64,000 bases of DNA from Butyrivibrio sp. NC2007 (GTDB taxonomy: Bacteria > Bacillota > Clostridia > Lachnospirales > Lachnospiraceae): NCBI RefSeq assembly GCF_000421405.1, contig NZ_ATWY01000002.1:124001-188000 (forward strand), given 5' to 3'. Under the pieces are notes generated by a model. The model ran no database searches. It saw nothing but the letters and a program-made list of their open reading frames with translations, and was not told the origin of the DNA. Positions 19,701-28,374 of this stretch are shown here, in pieces; within the stretch, counting starts at the first letter, position 1, and each line of letters opens with the position of its first letter. Both the position numbers and the translations under genes were made by a program.

Positions 19701-20165
19701 CTTTTGTTCACTCCAATAGAAATAATCAGCACAAACACTGCACCTTTGCTGTAATGCCTCTTCATATGACAAAAACTGGCTATAACTGACATATGTTGGT
19801 GGTGCTTTTGTACTGACTCTTACCGTTATCTGATCTCCCTTTTGGGCATACATTACAGCTTCGCCAAAATACTTGTCATACCAGGTATCAGGTTCTGTAT
19901 AATAGCCAGTATATTTAACATATTCCCAAAACCCCTGAGACTTAATCTCCTCCTTACTAATCTGCAGATTGCTCTCGCCTGTACTCTCAATCTCAATTTT
20001 TATGTCTGCATATTCTATTGTGGCAGTCCTTCCTTTACGTGTCACGGTTGCAATGTCTGATGCGGAAACTGTCACAGGGAAGAGACCTGCAGCAAAAATA
20101 AACAGCACCAGTCCTGCTGCCACTCCTGCCAGTATCCTTTTTGTGATCAAAAGCTCTTTTCTCAT
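16716..20165 (-). CDS. Giant exported membrane-spanning protein, paralog B (divergent ectodomain)
   Basis: The 1,149-residue protein has the same signal peptide, acidic linker, hydrophobic segment (GTGAAGAAVAAGAVGAAGA, ~297-316), lysine block and long C-terminal half as its neighbours. Its exported domain (~37-235) is unrelated by eye to those of A and C: it starts SDIATVTRKGRTATIEYADI and contains a CSVCADYF pair of cysteines. The C-terminal ~80 residues also differ. The unit therefore presents two ectodomain types on a common base. The ribosome site is GAGGAAACTGAT before the ATG. It lies 35 bp from A and 33 bp from C, in one transcript. Function unknown. Confidence 0.75.
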   Translation of the reverse strand: MRKELLITKRILAGVAAGLVLFIFAAGLFPVTVSASDIATVTRKGRTATIEYADIKIEIESTGESNLQISKEEIKSQGFWEYVKYTGYYTEPDTWYDKYFGEAVMYAQKGDQITVRVSTKAPPTYVSYSQFLSYEEALQQRCSVCADYFYWSEQKGYYIPDYGTTTVYGGESVEKTITIPDIADYTELYIGADWPAAMVVKIYADNSGPIAQKKETLADNEAGEDEGTDIDNDIVEGGNSQYEEESDDDFLSSEDSSQSGNFEDPFDELDKDDDELPRVVGTGAAGAAVAAGAVGAAGAIGKKTGKKKSKKKDKEKEEEKEDKRSTYKMYVYKDFGDTLKRGDEAKYVYARIEETTWDKRVFTNEELTSQISVSSPTDALIVSDGGMTVNSYKAAEVVVPKEGNKNKGTVTFQFTGVGGSFTRNVVFNIVGENPHIIYPKLADDGVNWLDSSQPGEAVFIAGKGGTEKVMFYIKDAVEEPIDIRFDGGPDFNVSYEKEAAYKCGYYAVVENCSPEIEKANDIIADAVTKTISIESEFKDGTITNSEFYVQLYPDGLSVVPNTKYFKDDIFQVITVAEDNPKPGEIPIMPSSFDVLVCYVDSGTGEAKIFKNPSLSCQKPDDEGRYGNTFKENFEYRIDYTTAGGYDFYPKCTLPMFGKPYDAKMKLIYKGKNGTRFDGDLPIQFWGEIPQPPSEATRREEELKHLRRTIREFGIDNNPNLKIMLSNIEYYSASDIRFVRGYVILLGVHFYAEESRAEIRMVQLCDKYIVTCSALMKSGDYAFSFAMERWFGPAGKVAAAVLNPFKNLLAQYLGHQISEYYSPGGNPELQFVKTVQESFEGAMTELMTGKEKPTPEEMGALVSMYLMSCYMRHYFNGDGKEKGDVYRSVLAALGDLTLVKLKETLSNWIEDHSKGLMEKVAKWFGDKFKAIYGEAAQKAVEAAQKQTFSNVLKDSVKNGSSTFDAAKAALNAKDAVGKITEEMQNQVLDYTSSSVFNITSESMKLSVGAVLNYILYGSNPNDITSADPMEILLDYFMSKYGIKPENVYKVSEYTIGFNALYVNEEGNLVIGIDDIRMEFDVYNNFKVFFDMFFKYITESIMCLFSDEPRDFNNAPDYRDNMPCDTSILDKTLNELDSAKEVTYHYVGKDT

Positions 20166-20198
20166 ATCAGTTTCCTCAGACAGTAAGTTGTCGTTGCC

Positions 20199-23100
20199 TT
20201 AGACCTTACGCACCTTCACTGAGTCTTCAACCTTATGAAGCGTATCATCCAGGATTTCAAGATTTTCATCCAGTCTGTCTCTGTAATCCGGTAATGTGGA
20301 AGGATCAGGTCCGGGATTTTCGAATATCGCATTCAACCAGCCAAATGTAAAGTGATAGAACAAATCCCAAATTGCTGACAAGTTCTTCACATAGTCCACC
20401 TCTATAGCATAGCCAAGCCATACCACCGTCATGGTAGGGTAATCAATTTTGAAGGAAGAAAAGCCTGTAGCAAGTCCATAGAATTTATATACGTTTTCAG
20501 GCGTCAGGCCAATCTTACCCAAAAGCTTAGTTACTAATTCAACAGTAACATCTTCTAAAGTACCGCCCAAAGCATCTGCATCCTCAGGGTCATCAAGCAC
20601 GCCGTAAAGGAAATAATTGCAGACTGCTGCCAGAGAAATGTTGGCGAGTTTCTCAATGGCATCCGGGGCAGTTTTGTCAGCATAGTACACAAACATCTCC
20701 ATTATATTTTTGGCATTATCCTGCGCCAGTTCCTTTGAACTCTTTGCAAGAGCATACTCTGCCCATCCTATGCCTCCTTCTATCTGCGACCTGATACCCT
20801 TTTCAAAGGCCTTATCTCCAGCGGCTTTCATAGCCTGCTGGGTTATACCGCTAAAGAATCCCTCAAGCTTTTTAGCACACCACTCTCCAAACTCCTGAAG
20901 TTTTACTCCTTTCAGCCATTTTTCGACTTCATCTGATAGCCATGACTTGAATAAGGTAAGTGACAGATCTCCGGTTGCTGCCAAAACAGATCTGTACACA
21001 TCACCCTTTACCTCTTTCTTTCCATGGAAATAATGATTTGAGAATGCATACAACATATATGCAGCTACTACATATCCCATAGCTTCAGGTTCAGGCTTTT
21101 TCTTGCCTGTCATATACTCTCCCAAAGCGTCTCTTACAGCACCAGTTAAAACCTTCCAGAACGAATCTACTTCAATATCTGTTCCGGGTTCAGCTCCCAG
21201 ACCAATGTACTGGCCGACATATTCACAGAGCATATTCTTAAACGGGTTGATAAAGGCCGCTGCTATCTTGCCATTCGCTCCAAATTTAACCTCCAGAATA
21301 ACCTGAACAGCATAATCACCAGCTTTAACCAGGGCACTTGATACCACAACGTATTTATCGCAGAGATTGCCGAAATCAGTATTGACTCTGGACTCTTCCC
21401 TATAGAATTGGACACCCAGAAGCAGGACATAGCTTCTTACAAACCTTATGTCAGATGCAGAGTAATACTCTATATTGCTGAGCATGATCTTAAGGTTAGG
21501 GTTATTATCTAATCCAAATTCTTGTATAGCTTTCTTAAGGCTCTTCAGCTCCTCTTCTCTGATGGTGGCCTCACTTGCAGGCTTTGGTCTCTCACCCCAG
21601 AACTGAATTGGAATATCACCGTCAAAGTTTGTACCATCTTTGCCTTTGTAAATGAGCTTCATCTTAGCTTCATAGGGCTTGCCAAACATTGGAAGAGTAC
21701 ACTTTGGATAGAAGAAATATCCACCTGAAGTGGTGTAATCTATCCAGTACTCAAAGTTCTCCTTGAAGGTATTTCCATACTTACCCTCATCATCAGGATC
21801 CTGGCAAGAAAGGCTTGGATTCTTAAATATCTTGGCTTCTCCTGTTCTTGAATCTGCATAGCAGACAAGGACTTCAAAGCTCGATGGCATGATTGGAATA
21901 TCACCGGGCTTTGGATTATCCTCTGCCACGGTGCTGACCTGGAAGAAGTCATCCTTAAAGTATTTGGTGTTGGGCACAACCGAAAGTCCATCAGGATACA
22001 GCTCCACATAGAATTCACTGTTTGTTACGGAGCCATCCTTAAACTTAGCTGACACACCTATTGTCTTTATGACCTTATCCGCAATAATGCCATTACCCTT
22101 TTCCATCTCATTTGAGAGGTTCCGGATAACTGCATAATAGCCGCACTTGTACTTCTCTTCCTTCTGATAGGTCACGTCAAATTCAGGTCCGGCATCAAAG
22201 TCTATGTCTATAGGATCTTCCACCGCGTCCTTAATGTAGAACATGACTTTTTCTTCGCCGCCCGCACCTGCGATAAATACAGCCTCACCGGGCTGGTTGC
22301 TTTCAAGCCAGCTTGAACCATCATCACCAAGCTTCGGATAGATAATATAAGGCTTTTCACCCACAATGTTGAATACAACATTTCTTGTGAAAACGCCGCC
22401 TTCTCCCGTGAACTGGAAGGTTACTGTGCCCTTGCTCTTTTCAACTTCCTTTGGCGCCACAACACTGGCAGCCTCATAACCGTTAACGGTCATGCCTGCA
22501 TCCGATACGATAAGTGCATCAGTCATGGACGAAACGCTTATCTGGCTGGTAAGCTTCTCGTTGGTAAAGACTCTTTTATCCCAGGTTGTCTCCTCAATTC
22601 GTGCATAAACAAACTTTTCTTCATCTCCGCGCTTGAGAGTGTCACCAAAGTCTTTATATACATACATTTTGTATGTAGATCTCTTGTCTTCTTTCTTTTC
22701 TTCCTTCTTTTTCTCTTTCTTCTGAGATTTCTTTTTTCCTGAGCCCTTGGCTGCTGCCCCTGCAGCGCCAACTGCTCCTGCTGCCACTGCAGCCCCTGCT
22801 GCTCCTGTTCCAACTGCCCTTGGAAGCTCCTCATCTATTTCAAGCTCCTCGAAGGGATTTTCAAAATCCTCAGGGAACCATGAATCATCGGATAACCAGG
22901 AATCATCATCCTCTGTAGATGGTGTAAAGTCATCGCCTTCCACAATGTCAGTTGAAATGTCTGTACCCTCATCCTCACCGGCTGTGCTAAGGGCATTGGA
23001 TGTTTCAGCCTCCATGGCATTGTTAACTTTATCAATGTTGATAACCTTAAACCGGTAGTATATCTTGGCATTTACCACTGTCTCGGTATATTTGTTGTCA

Positions 23101-23873
23101 AATCTCATCTTAGCCAGAGCATCAGCATAGATCACATCATCATCTTCGGTGATTGTGTATATCATTCCCGAGCAGGAGCCATCACTAAACTCTTCAGGCC
23201 ATGAATATTTTTCGCATCCATCAATCCACTTTTCGTTTTGCCTTGCAGGATGAACATTAGTATAAAAAGCTACAGTCTCACTAGTCTCAACAGCCCATTG
23301 CGGGTCATACTCCGGGTCATTCATGCAAAGACACCCCTTATTTCCACGTGGTCCTATCGTCATATAACTCAACGAGGAAATACTGACTGTATCTCCGGTA
23401 TGGGCATTAAGCTGATATACAACCGTAACTACATCGCCTTCAGTCTTTTCTTCAAGCCTGGTAATCTGCCATTCATCATCCGTATAGAGCTTGAATCCCA
23501 TAAGAAGCCTGGGGCTAAAGGACCCTTGTACTTTACGGGGTGTTTCCGATCTTCCTTCACCGGAGTAGTATTGATCCATACAAATCCAATTCCGATTTCT
23601 GTCATGAATCGGTTCATCAAGCTCATACATTCCCTCATTGTGCCAATAGGCATCAAAAGGCAGATAAGCCCAGAAGTCATTATTAAGACCGCCCAGCTCC
23701 AAGTAAGATGTTTCTCCACTTGAACTGGTGTATTCCACATCCAGAATTGTTCTGGGATCATCTTCAGTATTTACCTGCTTTGCCATGGAAGGAATGGCAG
23801 CGTAAATAAACAGGACAAGTCCTGCTGCCACTCCTGCAAGTATTCTTTTTGCAATCAAAAGCTCTTTTCTCAT
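20199..23873 (-). CDS. Giant exported membrane-spanning protein, paralog C
   Basis: The 1,224-residue protein is closest to paralog A across its exported domain: AKQVNTEDDP start, PFDAYWHNE, FYTNVHPARQNEK. Its Gly/Ala membrane segment (GTGAAGAAVAAGAVGAAGAA) is nearly identical to B's, so it looks like a mosaic of the two. A lysine/glutamate-rich block follows, then the conserved STYKMYVYKDFGDTLKRGDE domain and the helical C-terminus ending in PDYRDRLDENLEILDDTLHK, almost the same as in A. It is the first of the three giants and follows the zinc-ribbon membrane protein by 22 bp. Ribosome site weak (GAGGGCATCTG). Function unknown; tandem duplication with segment exchange is the likely origin. 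Confidence 0.75.
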   Translation of the reverse strand: MRKELLIAKRILAGVAAGLVLFIYAAIPSMAKQVNTEDDPRTILDVEYTSSSGETSYLELGGLNNDFWAYLPFDAYWHNEGMYELDEPIHDRNRNWICMDQYYSGEGRSETPRKVQGSFSPRLLMGFKLYTDDEWQITRLEEKTEGDVVTVVYQLNAHTGDTVSISSLSYMTIGPRGNKGCLCMNDPEYDPQWAVETSETVAFYTNVHPARQNEKWIDGCEKYSWPEEFSDGSCSGMIYTITEDDDVIYADALAKMRFDNKYTETVVNAKIYYRFKVINIDKVNNAMEAETSNALSTAGEDEGTDISTDIVEGDDFTPSTEDDDSWLSDDSWFPEDFENPFEELEIDEELPRAVGTGAAGAAVAAGAVGAAGAAAKGSGKKKSQKKEKKKEEKKEDKRSTYKMYVYKDFGDTLKRGDEEKFVYARIEETTWDKRVFTNEKLTSQISVSSMTDALIVSDAGMTVNGYEAASVVAPKEVEKSKGTVTFQFTGEGGVFTRNVVFNIVGEKPYIIYPKLGDDGSSWLESNQPGEAVFIAGAGGEEKVMFYIKDAVEDPIDIDFDAGPEFDVTYQKEEKYKCGYYAVIRNLSNEMEKGNGIIADKVIKTIGVSAKFKDGSVTNSEFYVELYPDGLSVVPNTKYFKDDFFQVSTVAEDNPKPGDIPIMPSSFEVLVCYADSRTGEAKIFKNPSLSCQDPDDEGKYGNTFKENFEYWIDYTTSGGYFFYPKCTLPMFGKPYEAKMKLIYKGKDGTNFDGDIPIQFWGERPKPASEATIREEELKSLKKAIQEFGLDNNPNLKIMLSNIEYYSASDIRFVRSYVLLLGVQFYREESRVNTDFGNLCDKYVVVSSALVKAGDYAVQVILEVKFGANGKIAAAFINPFKNMLCEYVGQYIGLGAEPGTDIEVDSFWKVLTGAVRDALGEYMTGKKKPEPEAMGYVVAAYMLYAFSNHYFHGKKEVKGDVYRSVLAATGDLSLTLFKSWLSDEVEKWLKGVKLQEFGEWCAKKLEGFFSGITQQAMKAAGDKAFEKGIRSQIEGGIGWAEYALAKSSKELAQDNAKNIMEMFVYYADKTAPDAIEKLANISLAAVCNYFLYGVLDDPEDADALGGTLEDVTVELVTKLLGKIGLTPENVYKFYGLATGFSSFKIDYPTMTVVWLGYAIEVDYVKNLSAIWDLFYHFTFGWLNAIFENPGPDPSTLPDYRDRLDENLEILDDTLHKVEDSVKVRKV

Positions 23874-23895
23874 CAGATGCCCTCATATGCTCCGG

Positions 23896-25026
23896 TTATG
23901 GTGTAGCTCTTATCATCATTACCTTGCCGATCTCGGTGTCGCCGTTATAAACCGGGCCAATGGCATAGTCAAAACCATTCTTTGAAACAAACTTGTTGAT
24001 CTTACAGTTAAGATCAGAATTGAGACTGTAGACATCCATGGAGGTTTGCTCCTCGTCCCAGTCCCCCTCAAAGGTCATGGTCACCTGAGAGTTGTCTAAA
24101 AGCTCCATCTGGTCACGAGCATCTCCCGGATACTGGTACCTTGCCTTTGTATTTAAAAGAACTGTCAGCTTATATCCCATGTACTGGACATCTGCATCAG
24201 AAATGACTATCCTGCACATCTCTTTACCGTCTACAGGGGTTTGGGCATAAAGTAATGATTTCCACTTTCCGCCAAGGCCCCAAAGTTCCTTGTAGGGTGT
24301 TCCGTCCTCAGGGAAGCCATCGTCGTAGAACCAGTCAAAGTCCTGAATAACTACATCCTGGTCCGGACCGGTAATACTGGGAGTAATAGAGCCAGATGCA
24401 GTCTGGGAGTAGTCTCCGGCAGTATCTTCGCTTGCCTGTGCTGCAGTGCTCTGATCAGCCGTTTGAGCAGGGCTCTCAGTAGCTTCCTGGGCCTGGGTTT
24501 CTGCTGCCGTCTCAGTTGCTGCGGTAGTATCAGCTGCCTGCTGCTGCGCATTTTCAGGCATTACTTCTGAGGACGCTTCAGTTATCTGATTATCATCCTT
24601 GTCTGACTTTCCACCGATAAGGCCTGCCTTTTTCGCAGCAATTCCCACAATCACAATTATGGCAACCGCCAGAACTCCGGCTGCAGCCATGATTATGGTC
24701 TTTGTATTACCAGACATCCCTGAACCTCCTGATGTTCCGGCAGGTGCTGCACTTTCCTGCTGTGCCTGGTAATTTGTATTTGGTGTTGGAGGTGTCGGAG
24801 GAATTGGTGCACTCTGTACCTGGGGCGCAGGTGGAATGCGATTTCCCTGAATGTTTGGCTCCGGAGGTATAGGCTTAGCTGAAGGCTCCGGGACTCTTGG
24901 AATAATCTTTGGCCCGGAATTTCCTGCTCCTTTACCTTCTCCTGCTGCGGGCGCTATCTTTGCTCCGCATTCTTCGCAGAAGGTGCTTCCATTAGGTATT
25001 CTTGCTCCACAACTTTCACAAAACAT
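23896..25026 (-). CDS. Zinc-ribbon single-TM protein with extracellular beta-rich domain
   Basis: The ~376-residue protein starts with a double-CxxC zinc ribbon (FCESCGARIPNGSTFCEECG), then a proline-rich cytoplasmic linker, one TM segment (~110-130, IIMAAAGVLAVAIIVIVGIA), a Ser/Thr/Ala/Gln-rich extracellular spacer and a C-terminal domain (~215-376) starting QDFDWFYDD. That start resembles DDFYWYF in the lipoprotein at 27514-28275, suggesting related folds. The ATG was chosen over an upstream GTG because AAGGAG stands 5 nt before the ATG. The gene lies 12 bp after the second zinc-ribbon gene. Such ribbons often dock to cytoplasmic partners; the role here is unknown. Confidence 0.75.
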   Translation of the reverse strand: MFCESCGARIPNGSTFCEECGAKIAPAAGEGKGAGNSGPKIIPRVPEPSAKPIPPEPNIQGNRIPPAPQVQSAPIPPTPPTPNTNYQAQQESAAPAGTSGGSGMSGNTKTIIMAAAGVLAVAIIVIVGIAAKKAGLIGGKSDKDDNQITEASSEVMPENAQQQAADTTAATETAAETQAQEATESPAQTADQSTAAQASEDTAGDYSQTASGSITPSITGPDQDVVIQDFDWFYDDGFPEDGTPYKELWGLGGKWKSLLYAQTPVDGKEMCRIVISDADVQYMGYKLTVLLNTKARYQYPGDARDQMELLDNSQVTMTFEGDWDEEQTSMDVYSLNSDLNCKINKFVSKNGFDYAIGPVYNGDTEIGKVMMIRATP

Positions 25027-25038
25027 AGGCACTCCTTT

Positions 25039-26040
25039 TTATGCGATAAATATGATCGTTACTATTGCAAAACCAAGTGCAACTCCTCCAAGAAGGCTTG
25101 TTATCTTCCCATCCTGTGAGGTTCTAATTCCATTTATCTTCTTAGCTGTCAGGGACTGAGCTATCCTGTATATCCAGCCATCCTTTTGTCCCACTGCCTG
25201 AAGAGCCACAACTGCTCCAGCTATTCCTGCCATGGAAGTAATGGCGGAAACATTATTGATTCCGGCAAAGGCAATATAACCAAGACCTCCAAGAAGGATA
25301 CCTACAATGAAAAGAGGTATGCTCTTCCTGTCATCAGACTTCTTGAATATACCTGCTGCCCCTTTAAAAGTGTTTGGGATTCCTCCGGAAAGAAGCGATG
25401 AAAGCATTACGGCCACAGTGCCCTTTCCTGCTAGACCACCGATAACGCCAAGACCATCTCTGTCATATCCTCCCTCTCCAAAGGTCAGGAAGGATAAAAG
25501 ATTCGTCACCGAATCATCCGAATTCCTGTTAATGCCACAGACAATCCAGACTGCTCCAAGGGCAATGGCCAGTATCAGATTTTTAGGTTTTATCAGAGTT
25601 CCGAATATTCCACCCACGAAAGACAATAGACTCTTAAATATGGTGTCAAAGGGCGAAGTTACGGCCTCTACTATATCTTCTGCAGCGCTTGTGGCTGCTC
25701 CGATAACCTGACTCGCCCCCTGAACAGGGGCCATGTCAATTAGTTCCCACTCTCCTGAGGTTGTAGGGGCTGTAAAATCCCCAAGCTTCAGGACATCTGC
25801 AGCACTCTTAATTGTCTGACCAATATTCGGAGCCTGCATCAGGGCAGGCGCAGGAGCACTGCGTTGCTGAGCCGGACTATTCATTTGCGTCTGCACAGGT
25901 GCACTCTGAGGTGCTCCCTCATTTTGTACATTTGCATTTTCTGTGAATGTTTCCAGCTTAGTCCCGCACTGTCTGCAGAACTTAACTCCCGGATTTAGCT
26001 GTGCCCCGCACTCAGGGCAGAATTTCAATTGTTGCGCCAT
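25039..26040 (-). CDS. Zinc-ribbon multi-pass membrane protein
   Basis: The 333-residue protein has an N-terminal zinc ribbon (FCPECGAQLNPGVKFCRQCG), a disordered Gln/Pro/Ala-rich linker to ~residue 110, an amphipathic stretch and then four or five hydrophobic segments between ~155 and 333 (e.g. NLILAIALGAVWIVCGI, FIVGILLGGLGYIAFAGI, LLGGVALGFAIVTIIFIA). Good GGAGG ribosome site. It sits mid-operon between a small lipoprotein and the single-TM zinc-ribbon protein. It could be a membrane scaffold or channel-like partner of the giants, by inference from operon position only. Confidence 0.75.
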   Translation of the reverse strand: MAQQLKFCPECGAQLNPGVKFCRQCGTKLETFTENANVQNEGAPQSAPVQTQMNSPAQQRSAPAPALMQAPNIGQTIKSAADVLKLGDFTAPTTSGEWELIDMAPVQGASQVIGAATSAAEDIVEAVTSPFDTIFKSLLSFVGGIFGTLIKPKNLILAIALGAVWIVCGINRNSDDSVTNLLSFLTFGEGGYDRDGLGVIGGLAGKGTVAVMLSSLLSGGIPNTFKGAAGIFKKSDDRKSIPLFIVGILLGGLGYIAFAGINNVSAITSMAGIAGAVVALQAVGQKDGWIYRIAQSLTAKKINGIRTSQDGKITSLLGGVALGFAIVTIIFIA

Positions 26041-26071
26041 AAAAACCTCCTGGATTCATCAACAAATCATG

Positions 26072-26569
26072 TTACTTCTTGTAAAAAATCACATTTAAAG
26101 GCCCTTCGTCAGTTCTGAAGTACATGGGTATTCTTTCGGGGGTAACGGTATTTATTCCAAGGGTTACCGAACCATCCTCATGAACCAGGGCCATATCCAC
26201 CACTACTGAAGCATCTTCAGTGCTGAGCCTGAGTTCATGGGCCGCATCATATCGCACTTCAACGCTGCCTCCGGGTGGAAGAGGTCCTGAAAGGAAGACA
26301 TATGTAAGCTCCTGCTTGCCTTCAGGAAGACCCAGAAGCTCGGCCAGTTCGCTGTCAAAATCTGCAATTACAGTCTTGTCATCTCCATTAAATTCCATAG
26401 TGCCGTGGTCGGAGACAAATACCCCATTATGGGGATCAGGAGCAGGTGTATCAGGCTCATAGGGCATGTTAGGTGAACCTGCCCCCACACATCCGGTCAA
26501 CATTGTCACGGCTAAAAGTAATGACATTACTAATGCAATACCATTTCGTCTGCTTAAAGTTCTTTTCAT
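26072..26569 (-). CDS. Small lipoprotein of the 8-gene unit
   Basis: A 165-residue lipoprotein: basic start (MKRTLSRRNG), hydrophobic stretch and lipobox LTGC with the acylated cysteine at ~27. The mature part has a short Pro-rich linker and a compact beta-type domain (~45-165; NGVFVSDHGTMEFNGDDKTV...). GGAGG lies upstream of the ATG, 23 bp after the previous gene's stop. No family recognised; Lgt (1782-2651) would acylate it. Confidence 0.75.
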   Translation of the reverse strand: MKRTLSRRNGIALVMSLLLAVTMLTGCVGAGSPNMPYEPDTPAPDPHNGVFVSDHGTMEFNGDDKTVIADFDSELAELLGLPEGKQELTYVFLSGPLPPGGSVEVRYDAAHELRLSTEDASVVVDMALVHEDGSVTLGINTVTPERIPMYFRTDEGPLNVIFYKK

Positions 26570-26592
26570 AAATGCGATCCTCCATAGTCATT

Positions 26593-27462
26593 TCATTCCA
26601 TCGTGTAGGTATCCGTGCATCCAAGGCCGGAAACGATAAGGGTCTTTTGGTCCTCCGAAACAGACATCAAAAGTCCCGTATAGAAATCATCCTTGTACTC
26701 CAGCAGATAGGTGCTGTTCCCGAGAGGCATCACGTTGTATTCCTCTTTCGAGCCAAAGCTGTAGGTCAGCGTTGCCTTGGCATAGGTAGCGTCATCTGAA
26801 TAATTGATGATATCGATGGTCATCACCGTTCCATCGCCGTAGGGCTTTCCGCTAAGGGGCTCCACATCGTCCTTCCGCTGCTTCTTGCTTCTGTCCCAAT
26901 AGCCCTTTTCACCTACCCAAAAGCCGTCTGCGGTGTAATTGTTCTTCATAAGGCAACCGGTGAAATCCACGTAGTAGTACATGCCGTCGTCCTCAACCCA
27001 TACATTCTTTGCCTGATTCCCGTCAGCCAGGGTATAGATCTTCTCGCCGGACTCCAGGATATCCCATGTTCCTCCGGATATTGCGTAAGTTGCCGGATTA
27101 TACTCGCTATCGGAAGCCTGCCCATCATCTCCCATCAGGAAAAGAGCTGCATCCGCCCCGGTAGTCATTTCCGAAACTCCGGAAGTACTCTGATCCCCGG
27201 AAGTGGCATCTGCGGTGCTGTCCGCCAAAGAAGCTTCCGCTGCTGCCTCTTGTTCTTTCTCTGCACCAGTCTCAGCCGCTGTTTCCTGGGCTGTTCCTGT
27301 CTCGTTAGTTTCTTCAGAAACCGTGGTTTCCTGAGGATCCTGAGGTTCCTCCGATTTTTCTTTTCCCGCAAGCGAAGAAGAGCATCCTCCCAATATCAGG
27401 ATGATGCTCAGAGAAATGGCTATAACTCGAACCTTTCCCTGGAATGATGACCTACCATGCAT
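26593..27462 (-). CDS. Lipoprotein with cell-wall-binding-like repeats
   Basis: The 289-residue lipoprotein has a signal peptide ending in a LGGC-type lipobox (~Cys27), a long Glu/Thr/Ala-rich spacer (~30-110), and a region with aromatic/glycine repeats (GGTWDILE, NVWVEDDGMYYYVDFTGCLM, ADGFWVGEKGYWD) recalling choline- or glucan-binding wall repeats. The C-terminal ~90 residues look beta-rich. It may hold the complex near the wall. AGGAGG is the ribosome site. Second gene of the operon. Repeat similarity was judged by eye and is moderate. Confidence 0.7.
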   Translation of the reverse strand: MHGRSSFQGKVRVIAISLSIILILGGCSSSLAGKEKSEEPQDPQETTVSEETNETGTAQETAAETGAEKEQEAAAEASLADSTADATSGDQSTSGVSEMTTGADAALFLMGDDGQASDSEYNPATYAISGGTWDILESGEKIYTLADGNQAKNVWVEDDGMYYYVDFTGCLMKNNYTADGFWVGEKGYWDRSKKQRKDDVEPLSGKPYGDGTVMTIDIINYSDDATYAKATLTYSFGSKEEYNVMPLGNSTYLLEYKDDFYTGLLMSVSEDQKTLIVSGLGCTDTYTME

Positions 27463-27513
27463 AGCAAAACCTCCTATGTCGAATTAAATCCCCATTATTA
27501 AACTGATTATTCT

Positions 27514-28275
27514 TTACTGCACCTTTCTGGTGAGGGCAATTGTGCCGTGATAGTCCATGTTATCTGAGCCCGGATCGTATGCACCTATGGCATGCTGCTC
27601 AGAGCCTGCAGTCAAAAAGTTATTAGCACTGATCTGATGGCCATTGCCGTCGTCCAGCTTAAGGAACATTCCGTCCGGATAGTAAACTCCCGTAAGTACT
27701 GCTTTAGTGCCATCGTTCACCGGAGTCCAGTTGCCGTTCGTATCCTGGTATCCGACCAGAATGAGCGTTGCTGTTGCATCAACGGTTGGGTCCAGGTTGT
27801 TAAGGGCATCAATAAGCTTATCCGTTGAGCCATCACCCTGAACTCCCGCATTCTTGGCTTCGTCGCTGTCCTTGAATGCCTCGTTTGCATAAAAGTCCGC
27901 AGCCAGCTGTGTGTCCACATCGCCGTACTGCCCAAGCATTCCGCCGTTGTCCTTACGTTCTATGCTAAGATTCATCCAATAGACTTCCTTGACTTCCGAA
28001 GAATAGTTGCCCTGTATACGCCAGGTGCAAACCTCCCAGATACCCTCAGCAGCATAAGGATCGCTAAAGGGAACCTCTACGCTCTTATCGTAGTCAGCGG
28101 TCTTAAAATACCAGTAAAAGTCATCAACTGACGCTGTTCCAGGAGCTGTAAAGCCGGCATCAGACTTCTGCATCACAAAAGCCTTCCCGGGTCCGATTTT
28201 CTTGGAACCGCAGCCTGCAAGGAGGACAACCGCTAACATTACTGTCAACACCAATTTGATAGTCTTTTTCATCAT
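27514..28275 (-). CDS. Lipoprotein, first gene of the 8-gene unit
   Basis: A 253-residue lipoprotein: MMKKTIKLVLTVMLAVVLLAGC gives a clear signal peptide (read as two parts, hydrophobic core then LAGC lipobox). The mature domain begins around DDFYWYF and contains aromatic-rich beta strands plus a short helical insert. Its opening resembles the ectodomain of the zinc-ribbon protein at 23896-25026. The start was moved 23 codons in from the longest frame, to the ATG pair preceded by AAAGGAAA. It lies downstream of the trp terminator, so the operon promoter should be in 28276-28374, where only a weak candidate (TTGATA, 15 bp, TATGAT) is seen. Confidence 0.75.
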   Translation of the reverse strand: MMKKTIKLVLTVMLAVVLLAGCGSKKIGPGKAFVMQKSDAGFTAPGTASVDDFYWYFKTADYDKSVEVPFSDPYAAEGIWEVCTWRIQGNYSSEVKEVYWMNLSIERKDNGGMLGQYGDVDTQLAADFYANEAFKDSDEAKNAGVQGDGSTDKLIDALNNLDPTVDATATLILVGYQDTNGNWTPVNDGTKAVLTGVYYPDGMFLKLDDGNGHQISANNFLTAGSEQHAIGAYDPGSDNMDYHGTIALTRKVQ

Positions 28276-28374
28276 AGCTTCGCTTTCCTTTCGCGATGTT
28301 CTCCCCAATAATACTTTTGAAAAAAGTAACGCCAAATCATACACTTATTAATATTTTATCAACACTTATGTACC

